Below are positions 35,425 through 45,885 of a DNA stretch of 64,000 bases, in pieces. The notes below the pieces were generated by a model. That model was not told the origin of the DNA. It ran no database searches and saw only the letters and a list, made by a program, of their open reading frames with translations. The DNA lies in assembly GCF_026015985.1 (NCBI RefSeq), contig NZ_CP110389.1, positions 2,202,001 through 2,266,000 of the forward strand, read 5' to 3'. This stretch comes from Rhodopseudomonas sp. P2A-2r. GTDB taxonomy: Bacteria > Pseudomonadota > Alphaproteobacteria > Rhizobiales > Xanthobacteraceae. How positions within the stretch are numbered: the stretch's first letter is position 1; each line of letters starts with the position of its first letter. A program made the position numbers and the translations under genes.

Positions 35425-36015
35425 TCAGAACGGGTTCCAGGTCGCGCTGGGGGTGAACTTGAGGTAGCCGATATTGGCCCCCAGCCGCAGGCCGAGGCCG
35501 GAACGGATCGGCACCAGCACGATGTTGTTGGCGGTGAGCGCCGTCATGCCGAAGCCGCCGATGATGTAGGCAGAGCCGTCGATGCCGCCGAAGCGCTGGT
35601 AGATCGCGTTGGTGGCGGGCAGGTTGTAGACCAGCGTCATGGTGCGGGCGCCGTCGCCGCCCCAGTCGAAGCCCACCGACGGACCCTGCCAGTACACGCG
35701 GAGATCGCCGGCATTCTTGGTATAGAGTGTGCCTTCGCCGTAACGCAGTCCGACGGCGATGGCGCCGGACCCTTCTTCGCCGAGGATATAGCCGTTCGGC
35801 AGGCCCCATTGGCTGACCGCGCGCTCGATCACCGAGGCGAGGCCGCGCGACACGTTACCGAAGAAGCGGTGCCCGGCACCGACCAGCTCGTCCGGCCCGT
35901 ACGTGCCGGGAGCTGCCTGCTGCTGCTGCGGCGGCTGTTGCTGCGCAGCGGCCGGCAGCAAGCCAAACGTCATCGCAGCGACAACGAGCGCTGCCAGGCG
36001 TGATGCGACGGTCAT
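35425..36015 (-). CDS. DUF1134 envelope protein (EipA-like)
   Basis: 196 residues with a signal peptide ending AAAQQQP near residue 25 and a Gln/Pro-rich linker. The body matches DUF1134: GHRFFGNVSRGLASVIERAV, GYILGEEGSGAIAVGLRYGE, YWQGPSVGFDWGGDGARTMT and a C-terminal GLGLRLGANIGYLKFTP. The Brucella homologue EipA is a periplasmic beta-barrel-like protein needed for envelope integrity. Alphaproteobacterial marker gene. Confidence 0.88.
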   Translation of the reverse strand: MTVASRLAALVVAAMTFGLLPAAAQQQPPQQQQAAPGTYGPDELVGAGHRFFGNVSRGLASVIERAVSQWGLPNGYILGEEGSGAIAVGLRYGEGTLYTKNAGDLRVYWQGPSVGFDWGGDGARTMTLVYNLPATNAIYQRFGGIDGSAYIIGGFGMTALTANNIVLVPIRSGLGLRLGANIGYLKFTPSATWNPF

Positions 36016-36123
36016 GAAAGAACCCCTGGATCAAATAAATGGTGGCGCGCCTTAACCGGTTGCTGACCAGCATGGTCTAGAGCTACGCCATCGTCCCCGA
36101 CAAACATACTATCGGTTCCAACT

Positions 36124-36612
36124 ATGACGGCACAACGGCGGGAATTGACGGGCTGGCGCCGCGGAATCGCCTTGATCGCGCTGCTGTTGAGCTGCGGCGC
36201 CGTCGATGCGCTGGCCGGTCCCACCGCGCGGGTGGTCGCCAACCGCTTCAGCGGCCTGGCCATCAGCGGCTTCGACCCGGTGGCCTATTTTACCGACGGC
36301 CGCCCGCGGCAGGGCGATCCCGACATGGAATTGATGCAGGGCGGGGTGGTCTGGCGGTTCTGCAACGAGGGTAACCGGGCTTTCTTTGCGGCCAATCCCG
36401 AGGTCTACGGCCCGCAGTTCGGCGGCTACGATCCGGTGGACGTGGCGCGCGGGGTGGCGTTTCCCGGCAATCCGCAGTTCTGGCTGATCAGCGGCAACAG
36501 GCTCTATCTGTTCGGCCGCGAGCAGACCCGCGATGCCTTCGCCGCGGCGCCCGCCGATATCCTGAAGGAAGCCCGCAAAGGCTGGGACGAGGTGCAGAAG
36601 GATCTGCCGTAA
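36124..36612 (+). CDS. YHS-domain periplasmic protein
   Basis: 162 residues. An N-terminal membrane or signal segment (RGIALIALLLSCGAVDALAG) is followed by AISGFDPVAYFTDGRPRQGD and WRFCNEGNRAFFAANPEVYG, the YHS core (Tyr-His-Ser family, here with Cys), and GGYDPVDVARGVAFPGNPQF. YHS domains bind metals. Function in the periplasm is unknown. Stands alone between divergent and convergent neighbours. Confidence 0.8.
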   Translation: MTAQRRELTGWRRGIALIALLLSCGAVDALAGPTARVVANRFSGLAISGFDPVAYFTDGRPRQGDPDMELMQGGVVWRFCNEGNRAFFAANPEVYGPQFGGYDPVDVARGVAFPGNPQFWLISGNRLYLFGREQTRDAFAAAPADILKEARKGWDEVQKDLP

Positions 36613-36628
36613 AGGCGATTCGCCGTAC

Positions 36629-37468
36629 TCAGGCGCGCGCGGCGGCGGGATCGCCCCAGGCGATGAATTCCGGCACGATATAGCCCTTGCAGGCCCCGCC
36701 GAAGCGGATCGGTGCGCCGTGGCCATCGGTCACGATGCCGCCGGCTGCCACCACGACAGCATGGCCGGCCGCCACATCCCATTCGCAGGTCGGCGCCAGC
36801 CGCGGATAGATGTCGGCGCCGCCTTCGGCGATCCGGCAGAACTTGACGGCCGAGCCCAGTTCTTTGCGCACCGCGCCGGGGCGCGCGGCGATGAAGGCCT
36901 CGGTGCGGCTGTCGCCGTGGGAGCGACTGACGGCGGCGATCCATGGCGCGCCAGCGGCGGGGGCTGCGCTGGTGTGGATGGCCGTGACGCTGTGAATCGA
37001 CAGGTCCGGCGCCACCGCGACGCGTTCCGCCCCCACGCCCACCAGGCCGCGCCAGATCAGGCCCAGGGCCGGGGCGCCGACAATGCCGAGCAGCGGCACG
37101 CCGTCCTGCAGCAGAGCGATGTTGACGGTGAACTCCTCGCGACCGCCGACGAACTCCTTGGTGCCGTCAAGCGGATCGATCAGAAAGAAACTGCCGGCAT
37201 AGGATGGCGTCGCCGCATCGGCGCGTTCCTCGGACAAAGCCGGGATACCGGGCGCCAGCTGCGCCAGCCCGTCGGCAATGATCCGGTCGGCGGCCAGATC
37301 GGCTTCGGTGACAGGCGAGCCGTCGGCCTTGCCGTCCACTGCCATGGTACCGCGGTCGACCGCGAGGATGGCGGCGCCCGCGCGGGCCACCAGATCGGTC
37401 AGGGGCCCCATCAGCGCCGCTGCCGATGCGCGATCAATCGCCGGGCTTGTGGAACGTCCATCGGTCAT
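36629..37468 (-). CDS. cysQ: 3'(2'),5'-bisphosphate nucleotidase
   Basis: 279 residues from ATG 37468. Inositol-monophosphatase-fold motifs: ALSEERAD (metal ligand Glu), FFLIDPLDGTKEFVGGREEF (Asp-Pro-Leu-Asp-Gly-Thr) and CEWDVAAGHAVVVAAGG at the C terminus (Trp-Asp-x-Ala-Ala-Gly-His). Together these define CysQ. It removes the 3'-phosphate from PAP, a by-product of sulfate assimilation. An in-frame upstream ATG at 37516 is less likely because homology starts at MTDGRS. Confidence 0.92.
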   Translation of the reverse strand: MTDGRSTSPAIDRASAAALMGPLTDLVARAGAAILAVDRGTMAVDGKADGSPVTEADLAADRIIADGLAQLAPGIPALSEERADAATPSYAGSFFLIDPLDGTKEFVGGREEFTVNIALLQDGVPLLGIVGAPALGLIWRGLVGVGAERVAVAPDLSIHSVTAIHTSAAPAAGAPWIAAVSRSHGDSRTEAFIAARPGAVRKELGSAVKFCRIAEGGADIYPRLAPTCEWDVAAGHAVVVAAGGIVTDGHGAPIRFGGACKGYIVPEFIAWGDPAAARA

Positions 37469-37619
37469 CGAAAAGCCTCGTCCGCCGCAGTCGATCGGCT
37501 GCGTTGGCGCTCCCATTCGGCCCGGTCCGGGTGGCCGCGCCAGCGCCCGCAGTGTATCTACCGTAAATCAATTGCTTGATTCGCCGTTCATGTTGTGCGG
37601 CCACCCAGGAGCATATCCC

Positions 37620-38291
37620 ATGTCTGGCACAACTCTTCCCGGTCTGGCTCCCGATGCGCTCGAACTGGCCGCCTTGCTGTGTTCGCGGGTCTGCCACGAT
37701 TTGATCAGCCCGGTCGGCGCCATCGTCAACGGGCTCGAAGTGCTTGACGACAATCCCAAGCCGGACGACCGCGAATTCGCCCTCGATTTGATCCGCAAGA
37801 GCGCCAAGACCGCGTCGGCCCGGCTGCAGTTCTGCCGGCTTGCCTTCGGCGCCGCGGGCTCCGCTGGCGCCCAGATCGATCTCGGCGATGCGGAGAAAAT
37901 GGCACGCGGTCATCTTGAAGACGCCAAGACCAAGATCGAATGGAATCCGCCGCGCGCCTACCTTCCGAAGAACAAGGTCAAGCTGCTGCTCAACATGCTG
38001 GTGATCGCCCAACAGACGATTCCGCGCGGCGGCGTGCTGACGGTGGACCAGGTCGGCGAGGGCGAAGTGATCGGCTTCCGCGTCAAGGCGAACGGCCACA
38101 ATGCCCGGCTGCCGCTCAACATTGTCGAACTGCTGAAGGCCGACCATGCCGGCGCGATCGACGCCCACGCGGTGCAGCCCTATTATACGCGGCTGTTGGC
38201 GCAGTCCTGCGGCCTCACCGTGGCCCTCGCCGCCGACGGCGACGCAGTGGTCATTACGGCTTCGATCCCGGAGACGGCCCCGCAGGGTTAA
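37620..38291 (+). CDS. chpT: Histidine phosphotransferase ChpT
   Basis: 223 residues. The N-terminal helical hairpin carries the phosphorylatable His in ALLCSRVCHDLISPVGAIVN, followed by a degenerate GHKL-like domain (KNKVKLLLNMLVIAQQTIPR, GFRVKANGHNARLPLNIVEL) without ATP-binding boxes. This is the ChpT architecture: a dimeric relay from the kinase CckA to CtrA and CpdR. ctrA lies 8 kb downstream. The start is the ATG that begins MSGTTLPGLAPDALEL. Confidence 0.9.
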   Translation: MSGTTLPGLAPDALELAALLCSRVCHDLISPVGAIVNGLEVLDDNPKPDDREFALDLIRKSAKTASARLQFCRLAFGAAGSAGAQIDLGDAEKMARGHLEDAKTKIEWNPPRAYLPKNKVKLLLNMLVIAQQTIPRGGVLTVDQVGEGEVIGFRVKANGHNARLPLNIVELLKADHAGAIDAHAVQPYYTRLLAQSCGLTVALAADGDAVVITASIPETAPQG

Positions 38292-38470
38292 CGAAGCGTG
38301 TAGGTAATGCCCCGTACTCACCCGTAAGTACCGACCTGCGGCGCAATATCCCATTCGATCGGAGCGTTATTTCCGATTGCTCAACCAATATTAAACGCTT
38401 TGCCTAGAGACTGGCCCCACTCCGAAAGGCGTAACGAAGTCGTACGTCCGCGAGTCCGAAGGCCAATTTC

Positions 38471-41170
38471 ATGGATGATCTTCTGCGCGAATTTTTGACG
38501 GAAACCAACGAAAGTCTGGATACCGTCGACAATCAATTGGTCCGATTTGAGCAGGACCCGAACAACGCGAAAATATTGGATAATATTTTCAGGCTGGTTC
38601 ACACCATCAAGGGGACCTGCGGGTTCCTCGGTCTGCCGCGCCTCGAAGCCTTGGCGCATGCCGCCGAGACGCTGATGGGCAAATTCCGCGACGGAATGCC
38701 GGTGACCGGCGAGGCGGTGACGCTGATCCTCACCACCATCGACCGCATCAAGGAAATTCTCGGTCAGCTCGAAGCCACTGAGGCCGAGCCCGAGGGTGTC
38801 GATCAGGACCTGATCGACGAACTTCATCATATGGTCGAGAAGGGCATGGCATCGATGACTGCAGCACCACCGATCGCGCCAGTCGCCGTCGAATCCGCCC
38901 CGCTGGTGGTACCGACCCTGGAACGAGAATTGCGCCCCGGCGAAGTATCGCTGGATGAACTTGAGCGCGCCTTCCAGGAAACGGCGATTGAAGTGGCTCC
39001 GCCGATCGCTCCCGTCGAACAGGCCGCGCCCGTCGAGGCCCCCAAGGAAGCGCCGAAGCCCGCAGCCAAGCCTGTCGTCAAGAAGAGCGTGGTCGAGCTC
39101 GATCATCCCGCGGAAAGCGACAAGGTTGCCAACCAGTCGATCCGCGTCAACGTCGATACGCTCGAACACCTGATGACCATGGTGTCCGAGCTGGTGCTGA
39201 CCCGCAACCAGCTGCTGGAAATCAGCCGTCGTCACGAGGACACTGAATTCAAGGTGCCGCTGCAGCGGCTGTCGACCGTCACCGCCGAACTCCAGGACGG
39301 CGTGATGAAGACGCGCATGCAGCCGATCGGCAACGCATGGCAGAAGCTGCCGCGCATCGTGCGCGATCTGGCCGGCGAACTCGGCAAGCAGATCGAACTC
39401 GAAATGCACGGCGCCGATACCGAGCTCGATCGCCAGGTGCTCGACCTGATCAAGGATCCGTTGACGCACATGGTGCGCAACTCCGCCGATCACGGCCTCG
39501 AAACCCCGGCCGAGCGCCTCAAGGCCGACAAGCCTGAGCAGGGTACCATTCGTCTGTCCGCCTATCACGAAGGCGGTCACATCATCATCTGCATCGCCGA
39601 CAACGGCCGCGGTCTCGATACCGATCGCATCAAGGCCAAGGCGATCTCGAACGGTCTCGCCTCCGAGGCAGACATCGAGAAGATGTCGGAATCGCAGATC
39701 CACAAATTCATCTTCGCACCGGGCTTCTCCACCGCTGCGGCGATCACCAGCGTCTCCGGACGCGGTGTCGGCATGGATGTGGTTCGGACCAATATCGACC
39801 AGATCGGCGGCACCATCGACATCAAGTCGGTGGCCGGCGAGGGCTCCAGCGTCACCATCAAGATCCCGCTGACGCTGGCCATCGTCTCGGCGCTGATCGT
39901 CGAAGCCGGCGGCGACCGCTTCGCCATTCCGCAGCTTGCGGTGGTCGAACTGGTGCGTGCACGAGCCAATTCCGAGCATCGCATCGAGCGCATCAAGGAC
40001 ACTCCGGTGCTCCGCCTGCGCAACAAGTTGCTGCCGCTGATGCATCTGAAGAAGCTGCTCGGCATCGATGACGGCACCAATTCGGATCCCGAAAACGGCT
40101 TCATCGTGGTGACGCAGGTCGGCAACCAGACCTTCGGCATCGTCGTCGACGGCGTGTTCCACACCGAGGAAATCGTCGTCAAGCCGATGTCGACCAAGTT
40201 GCGGCATATCGGCATGTTCTCCGGCAACACCATCCTCGGCGACGGCGCGGTGATCATGATCATCGATCCCAATGGCATCGCTCAGGAACTGGGCGCGGCG
40301 GGTTCGGCGGTGACCGAGATCTCCAACGAGAACGCCTCCAAGCATCCCAACGCGTCCGAGCAGCTGACCTCGCTGCTGGTCTTCCGTGCGGGATCGTCGC
40401 AGCCGAAGTCGGTGCCGCTGGCACTCGTCACGCGCCTCGAGGAAATTGCCGCCGACAAGATCGAAACGTCGAACGGCCGCTACATGGTGCAGTACCGCGA
40501 TCAGCTGATGCCGCTGGTGCAGATGGACGGCGTCGTCATCAACACGGTCGGCACGCAGCCGATCCTGGTGTTCGCCGACGAGCAGCGCTCGATGGGTCTG
40601 GTGGTCGACGAGATCATCGACATCGTCGAGGAACGCCTCAACATCGAGGTGGCGGGCGCGCAGCCCGGCATTCTCGGTTCCGCCGTCATCAAGGGGCAGG
40701 CGACAGAGGTGATCGACGTCGGCCACTTCCTGCCGATGGCCTTCGCCGACTGGTTCACGCGCAAGGAAATGAAGGACTTCGCCACCACGCAGTCGATCCT
40801 GCTGGTCGATGACTCCGCATTCTTCCGCAACATGCTGGCGCCGGTCCTCAAGGCGGCGGGCTACAAGGTTCGTGTCGCGATCAACGCTCAGGAAGGCCTC
40901 GTCGTGCTGCGCTCCGGCCAGGAATTCGATGCCATCCTGACCGACATCGAAATGCCCGACATGAACGGCTTCGAGTTTGCCGAAGCTATTCGCGCGGACC
41001 AGAAGATGGCCAGCACGCCGATCATCGCGCTGTCCTCCATGATCTCGCCCGCGGCGATCGAGCGCGGCCGTCAGGCCGGCCTCAACGACTACGTCGCGAA
41101 GTTCGACCGGCCGGGCCTGATTGCCTCGCTGAAGGAACAGACCAACCAAACCACCAGCCAGGCGGCGTGA
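38471..41170 (+). CDS. cheA: Chemotaxis hybrid histidine kinase CheA with C-terminal receiver
   Basis: 899 residues. Hpt domain with His-44 in LVHTIKGTCGFLG, Pro/Ala-rich linker (about 130-215), dimerisation helices, then the kinase core with N box HMVRNSADHGLETPAERLKA, G1 IADNGRGLD and GRGVGMDVVRTN. CheW-like regulatory domains follow (about 470-760) and a receiver domain at about 775-899 with LLVDDSAFFRN and DIEMPD. A CheA-REC fusion is common in alphaproteobacteria and suggests a phosphate sink. First gene of the che operon. Confidence 0.96.
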   Translation: MDDLLREFLTETNESLDTVDNQLVRFEQDPNNAKILDNIFRLVHTIKGTCGFLGLPRLEALAHAAETLMGKFRDGMPVTGEAVTLILTTIDRIKEILGQLEATEAEPEGVDQDLIDELHHMVEKGMASMTAAPPIAPVAVESAPLVVPTLERELRPGEVSLDELERAFQETAIEVAPPIAPVEQAAPVEAPKEAPKPAAKPVVKKSVVELDHPAESDKVANQSIRVNVDTLEHLMTMVSELVLTRNQLLEISRRHEDTEFKVPLQRLSTVTAELQDGVMKTRMQPIGNAWQKLPRIVRDLAGELGKQIELEMHGADTELDRQVLDLIKDPLTHMVRNSADHGLETPAERLKADKPEQGTIRLSAYHEGGHIIICIADNGRGLDTDRIKAKAISNGLASEADIEKMSESQIHKFIFAPGFSTAAAITSVSGRGVGMDVVRTNIDQIGGTIDIKSVAGEGSSVTIKIPLTLAIVSALIVEAGGDRFAIPQLAVVELVRARANSEHRIERIKDTPVLRLRNKLLPLMHLKKLLGIDDGTNSDPENGFIVVTQVGNQTFGIVVDGVFHTEEIVVKPMSTKLRHIGMFSGNTILGDGAVIMIIDPNGIAQELGAAGSAVTEISNENASKHPNASEQLTSLLVFRAGSSQPKSVPLALVTRLEEIAADKIETSNGRYMVQYRDQLMPLVQMDGVVINTVGTQPILVFADEQRSMGLVVDEIIDIVEERLNIEVAGAQPGILGSAVIKGQATEVIDVGHFLPMAFADWFTRKEMKDFATTQSILLVDDSAFFRNMLAPVLKAAGYKVRVAINAQEGLVVLRSGQEFDAILTDIEMPDMNGFEFAEAIRADQKMASTPIIALSSMISPAAIERGRQAGLNDYVAKFDRPGLIASLKEQTNQTTSQAA

Positions 41171-41174
41171 GGAC

Positions 41175-41651
41175 ATGACGATGACCAGCAAGACGACCAC
41201 TGCCGACGGCGCCGTCACCGAATACGTCACGACCATGATCGGCGGCCAGCTGTTCGGCATGCCGATCTCCCGGGTGCAGGACGTGTTCATGCCTGAGCGT
41301 CTGACTCGCGTGCCGCTCGCTTCTAGCGACGTTGCCGGTGTGCTCAACCTGCGCGGCCGGATCGTCACGGCGATCGATATGCGCTCGCGCCTCGGTCTGC
41401 CGAAGAACGAGGACGGCAAGCCGCCGATGGCGGTTGGTGTCGATCTGCGCGGCGAATCCTACGGCCTGCTGATCGACTCGATCGGAGAAGTCCTCAAGCT
41501 CGCCGACGACAGCCGTGAAGTGAACCCGGTCAATCTCGACCCGCGCATGGCCAAAATGGCCGATGGCGTGCATCGGCTGGACGGCCAGTTGATGGTGGTG
41601 CTGGACGTCGATCGCATTCTTGAAATCGCTCCCGACAAACTCGCCGCGTAA
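41175..41651 (+). CDS. cheW: Chemotaxis coupling protein CheW
   Basis: 158 residues, four bases after cheA. CheW-domain landmarks: TMIGGQLFGMPISRVQDVFM, VAGVLNLRGRIVTAIDMRSR and YGLLIDSIGEVLKLADDSRE. It couples chemoreceptors to CheA at the inner membrane. No extra domains. Confidence 0.95.
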   Translation: MTMTSKTTTADGAVTEYVTTMIGGQLFGMPISRVQDVFMPERLTRVPLASSDVAGVLNLRGRIVTAIDMRSRLGLPKNEDGKPPMAVGVDLRGESYGLLIDSIGEVLKLADDSREVNPVNLDPRMAKMADGVHRLDGQLMVVLDVDRILEIAPDKLAA

Positions 41652-41722
41652 CGTCGGCAGCAGCCAAATCCGGCCCGCGACGGAAATCTTCCATCCGGGA
41701 TCTGACAGCAGCAGAGGCTAAA

Positions 41723-42088
<366 letters not shown>

Positions 42089-42171
42089 CGGCGGCGGCAG
42101 GACGGTCTCCTGCCTCCACCCGCAGAATTTGATTTATAGCGTTTTGTTGCGTCCGTTGTGTTCGGTGAGTG

Positions 42172-43347
42172 ATGAGTATTGATGTGATCAATCCCTCTGT
42201 TTCGGATTCGACGCGGTATGAGCCGCTTCGGATCATGGTGGTTGATGACTCAGTCGTCATTCGCGGCCTGATTTCGCGCTGGATCGAGGCCGAGCCCGAC
42301 ATGACCGTGGCGGCCTCGCTGCGCACGGGACTCGATGCGGTCAACCAGCTTGAGCGCGTCAATCCCGACGTCGCCGTGCTCGACATCGAAATGCCGGAGC
42401 TTGACGGCATCCAGGCGTTGCCGCAGTTGCTCGCCAAGAAGCGCAATCTGATTGTCATCATGGCGTCGACGCTGACCCGGCGCAACGCCGAGATCAGCTT
42501 CAAGGCGCTCTCGCTGGGCGCCGCCGACTACATTCCGAAACCCGAGAGCACCCGCGAGGCGTCCGCCGCCGATAACTTCCGGCACGACCTGCTGCAGAAG
42601 ATCCGCAGCCTCGGCGCCAAGGTCCGCCGGCTGCATTCCGCCACAACGCCACCGCTGGCACCGGCCATCGGCCGCCCCCGCGATCCGGCGCCGGCGCCGG
42701 TACGTGCGCCGGTATCGGTCGCCAGTCAGGCCGCGCTGCTGAAGCGCGCTTTCAGCGCGATCGCGCCGCGCGTGTTGCTGATCGGATCCTCCACCGGCGG
42801 ACCGCAGGCGTTGATGACCGTGGTCGCCGAAATCGGCGCGGTGATCGATCGCGTGCCGGTGTTGATCACCCAGCATATGCCGCCGACCTTCACGACCATT
42901 CTCGCAGAGCATCTCTCGCGCGCCAGCCACAGACCGGCCCGCGAAGGCATTGACGGCGAAATCGTCAAGGCCGGCCAGATCTACCTGGCGCCGGGCGGCA
43001 AGCACATGCGTGTGGCCAAGCAGGGCGCCAATATCGTGATCGCGCTCGATGACGGCCCGCCCGTGAATTTCTGCAAGCCCGCGGTCGATCCGCTTTTCAA
43101 TTCCGCAATCGATGTCTGGCAGGGCGCCATCATGGCGGTCATCCTGACCGGCATGGGTTCAGACGGCATGCGTGGCGGCAAGGATATCGTCGCCGCCGGC
43201 GGCAACGTCATCGCACAGGACGAAGCCACCAGCGTGGTGTGGGGCATGCCCGGCGCCGCCGCCAATGCCGGAATTTGCTCTGCCATCCTGCCACTCAATC
43301 AGATCGCACCGAAACTGGTTCGGCTGTTTTCGGGAGATCGCTCGTGA
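42172..43347 (+). CDS. cheB: Protein-glutamate methylesterase/deamidase CheB
   Basis: 391 residues. N-terminal receiver domain ([18 protein letters not shown], Asp in [11 protein letters not shown]), an Ala/Pro linker near 165-185, and a C-terminal methylesterase with the catalytic Ser in [12 protein letters not shown], His in [10 protein letters not shown] and Asp in [12 protein letters not shown]. It removes methyl groups from receptor glutamates for adaptation. ATG 42172 is used; GTG 42169 directly precedes it. Confidence 0.95.
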   Translation: MSIDVINPSVSDSTRYEPLRIMVVDDSVVIRGLISRWIEAEPDMTVAASLRTGLDAVNQLERVNPDVAVLDIEMPELDGIQALPQLLAKKRNLIVIMASTLTRRNAEISFKALSLGAADYIPKPESTREASAADNFRHDLLQKIRSLGAKVRRLHSATTPPLAPAIGRPRDPAPAPVRAPVSVASQAALLKRAFSAIAPRVLLIGSSTGGPQALMTVVAEIGAVIDRVPVLITQHMPPTFTTILAEHLSRASHRPAREGIDGEIVKAGQIYLAPGGKHMRVAKQGANIVIALDDGPPVNFCKPAVDPLFNSAIDVWQGAIMAVILTGMGSDGMRGGKDIVAAGGNVIAQDEATSVVWGMPGAAANAGICSAILPLNQIAPKLVRLFSGDRS

Positions 43348-44219
43348 CGCCAGTTGATTATGAGTTTCTGCGCAAGTTCCTCAAGGAGCGTTCCGGCCTC
43401 GATCTGTCTGCGGACAAGCAGTACCTCGTGGAGAGCCGGCTGGTTCCGCTGGCGCGCAAGGCTGGTCTCGCCGGAATCGACGAACTGGTGCAGCAGATCA
43501 AGAACGGCTCTGCGGCCCTCGCGTCCGACGTGGTCGAGGCGATGACCACCAACGAGACATTCTTCTTTCGCGACAAGGTTCCTTTCGATCATCTGCGCGA
43601 GATGATCATTCCGGAATTGCTGCAGGCCCGCGCCAGCAAGCGCAGCCTGCGGATCTGGTGTGCGGCGGCGTCCACCGGTCAGGAACCCTATTCGATCGCC
43701 ATGTGCCTGAAGGAAATGGGCGCAGCCCTCGCCGGCTGGCGGATCGAGATCATTGGCACCGACATCTCGCAGCAGGTGCTGGAAAAATCCAAGTCCGGCA
43801 TCTACAGCCAGTTCGAGGTCCAGCGCGGGCTGCCGATCCAGCTGCTGGTGAAATACTTCAAGCAGTCCGGCGAGATGTGGCAGATCAATCCGGACATCCG
43901 CTCGATGATCCAGTATCGGCCGCTCAATCTGCTGCAGGACTTCTCCAGCATGGGCAAGTTCGACCTGATCTTCTGCCGCAACGTGTTGATCTATTTCGAT
44001 CAGGAGATGAAGACGTCGATCTTCAACCGGCTGGCCAAGACCATGGAACCCGACGGCTTCCTGGCGCTCGGCGCCGCAGAGACGGTCGTCGGCCTGACCG
44101 ACGCGTTCAAGCCGCATCCCGACCGTCGCGGCATCTACCGGCCCAACACGGTTCGCGCCGCCCCCTCGATCGTGCCGGCCATGGCCTCCGCGGGATTGAA
44201 GACGTTCGCCGCGCGCTGA
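43344..44219 (+). CDS. cheR: Chemotaxis methyltransferase CheR
   Basis: 291 residues from GTG 43344, which overlaps the cheB stop as GTGA. N-terminal helical domain, then [20 protein letters not shown], the SAM-binding [18 protein letters not shown] and the CheR signature [17 protein letters not shown]. It methylates receptor glutamates using SAM, opposing CheB. Last gene of the operon. In-frame sequence upstream of the GTG lies inside cheB and is not family-like. Confidence 0.94.
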   Translation: MTPVDYEFLRKFLKERSGLDLSADKQYLVESRLVPLARKAGLAGIDELVQQIKNGSAALASDVVEAMTTNETFFFRDKVPFDHLREMIIPELLQARASKRSLRIWCAAASTGQEPYSIAMCLKEMGAALAGWRIEIIGTDISQQVLEKSKSGIYSQFEVQRGLPIQLLVKYFKQSGEMWQINPDIRSMIQYRPLNLLQDFSSMGKFDLIFCRNVLIYFDQEMKTSIFNRLAKTMEPDGFLALGAAETVVGLTDAFKPHPDRRGIYRPNTVRAAPSIVPAMASAGLKTFAAR

Positions 44220-44335
44220 GGCCGGGATACGCGTCCGCAGATCCCGCACAGCCATTTCCAGCCACGCTTATTGCGTGGCTGAGGGTGCACGCCGGTCGGC
44301 GAGGCCGGATTTGTCAGGCTCGCAATGACCGCGTC

Positions 44336-45487
44336 CTACAGAATCGCGTGTGGCACGAAGCGAGACATGTTGCCGGTGATCGGCGTGTCATCCTCGCGGA
44401 TCGACAGCCCGCACGGCGTGCCGTCGACCATCCAGCTGCCGAGCACTGGATACTGTCCCGAAAAATTCGGTAGGGTTGCCAGCGCCTGGCACACGAATCC
44501 TTCCGCACCATATGGTCCGGGTTTTTCATGGATCGCGTTGCCGCCGACCAGCGTGATATTGGCGCCCTCGCGCGAGTACATCGGCTTTCGCGCATAGGTC
44601 GGGCCAAGTTGCGCCGCTGCCGGATCGTCGTCGAAATACGCCGCCAATAGATTCGGGTGGTTCGGAAACATCTCCCATAGCAGCGGCAGGATGCCCTTGT
44701 TAGACAGGATCGTCTTCCACGGCGGCTCGATCCAGCGCGTCGATGCACCTTTCAGTCGCGCACCGAAGGTTTCGCGGAACAACCACTCCCAGGGATACAG
44801 TTTGAACGCCAGCTCGATGAGGGAGTCGTCGAGATCGACAAAGGCGCCATCATTGCGCAGTCCGATCTCGGCAATGTCGAGCAGCACCGGATCGAGTCCG
44901 GCCTGCTTTGCCGTGTCGGCCAGATAATGCAACGTGCCGCGGTCCTCTGCGCCGCTCATTGTGGCGGCGAAATGCACGCGACCGCTACCTGTCCGGCGCC
45001 ATGCGTCGATCAAAGATTCATGCAGCGTGTTGAACTGGTCGGCGCGCCTGGGAATGATCTGGCGGTCAATCGCCTGTTCGAGCCAGGTCCACTGAAACAC
45101 CGCGGCCTCGAACAGCGATGTCGGTGTGTCCGCATTGTACTCCAGAAGCTTTGCCGGACCCTTGCCGTCAAAGCACAGATCGAACCGGCCATACAGGCTT
45201 CTGTCGCCGCGCTGCCAGCTTGCGGCGATGTAGCTCCAGTACGCCCTTGGGATTTTCAGCTGATGCAGGAGGCGGTCGTCGTTTACGACACGGCCGACCA
45301 GTTCGCGGCACATGGCGTGGAGTTCGGCGGTGGGTGCCTCGATCTGCCGCTCGATCTCGTCGAGGGTGAAGGCGTAGTAGGCGCGCTCGTCCCAGTAGCG
45401 CTGGCCGTCGTCGCTGTGAAACGCAAAACCGGTGGCGGCCGCGGTGGCCTCCCAGTCATCGCGCTCGGGGCAGGCAATGCGCTGCAT
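44336..45487 (-). CDS. Glutathionylspermidine synthase-family ATP-grasp protein (YgiC/YjfC-like)
   Basis: 383 residues starting MQRIACPERDDWEATAAATG. Family features: DLCFDGKGPAKLLEYNADTP (ATP-grasp metal/substrate region), IEPPWKTILSNKGILPLLWE and a C-terminal KPMYSREGANITLVGG. The homologues YgiC and YjfC lack the amidase half of E. coli Gss and their in vivo substrate is unsettled. Two bases separate it from an upstream DUF1190-like gene, and a DUF350 gene precedes that, the same trio as E. coli yjfL-yjfM-yjfC. Confidence 0.88.
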   Translation of the reverse strand: MQRIACPERDDWEATAAATGFAFHSDDGQRYWDERAYYAFTLDEIERQIEAPTAELHAMCRELVGRVVNDDRLLHQLKIPRAYWSYIAASWQRGDRSLYGRFDLCFDGKGPAKLLEYNADTPTSLFEAAVFQWTWLEQAIDRQIIPRRADQFNTLHESLIDAWRRTGSGRVHFAATMSGAEDRGTLHYLADTAKQAGLDPVLLDIAEIGLRNDGAFVDLDDSLIELAFKLYPWEWLFRETFGARLKGASTRWIEPPWKTILSNKGILPLLWEMFPNHPNLLAAYFDDDPAAAQLGPTYARKPMYSREGANITLVGGNAIHEKPGPYGAEGFVCQALATLPNFSGQYPVLGSWMVDGTPCGLSIREDDTPITGNMSRFVPHAIL

Positions 45488-45489
45488 GC

Positions 45490-45885
45490 TCAGCCGCCGC
45501 CGGAGAAGTGCGACATGAACGAGCCGAATCCGCCGCGCGACACGTGGCTGGAGTTGCTGTCCGAGCTTGAGCCGGAAGAGGAATGGCTGGAGGAATCCGT
45601 GCTGGCAAAATTGCTGCGCGACGACGATCCGCCCGAACCGCCGTGGGCGCCGGACGATGAAGAACCGTGCTGCCGGCAGTCGGCAGGCTGGTCGGCGTGC
45701 AGCACAGGCTGGTTCGGGTCGCATTTTTCCCGCGGCATCAGCGCGTAGGCGCCGCCGCCGATCGCCATGGTGCCCATCAGCAGCAGCGCCACATGATTGG
45801 AGCGCTTCTTCGCCAGTTGCGGCGGTTCGTCGGGCGGCAACCGCGGCAGGCGCTTGCCGAACTCGTTGCCCGGCTTCGGCGTCAT
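45490..45885 (-). CDS. Ser-rich membrane-anchored protein (DUF1190/YgiB-like)
   Basis: 131 residues. A single membrane helix near residues 32-48 (VALLLMGTMAIGGGAYALMP) follows a basic, Pro-rich N terminus. After REKCDPNQPVLHADQPADCR comes a low-complexity Ser/Gly tail (about 45 residues) ending SHFSGGG. The Cys and Ser-rich tail and gene position match the DUF1190 proteins YgiB/YjfM. ATGA overlap with the upstream DUF350 gene. Function unknown. Confidence 0.7.
   Translation of the reverse strand: MTPKPGNEFGKRLPRLPPDEPPQLAKKRSNHVALLLMGTMAIGGGAYALMPREKCDPNQPVLHADQPADCRQHGSSSSGAHGGSGGSSSRSNFASTDSSSHSSSGSSSDSNSSHVSRGGFGSFMSHFSGGG

Noticed and set aside
38381..41419. A 1012-codon open frame on the minus strand opposite cheA
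   Set aside because: It is the high-GC antisense shadow of cheA: composition is Asp/Arg/His-rich, no known domain, and the plus strand has every CheA motif.
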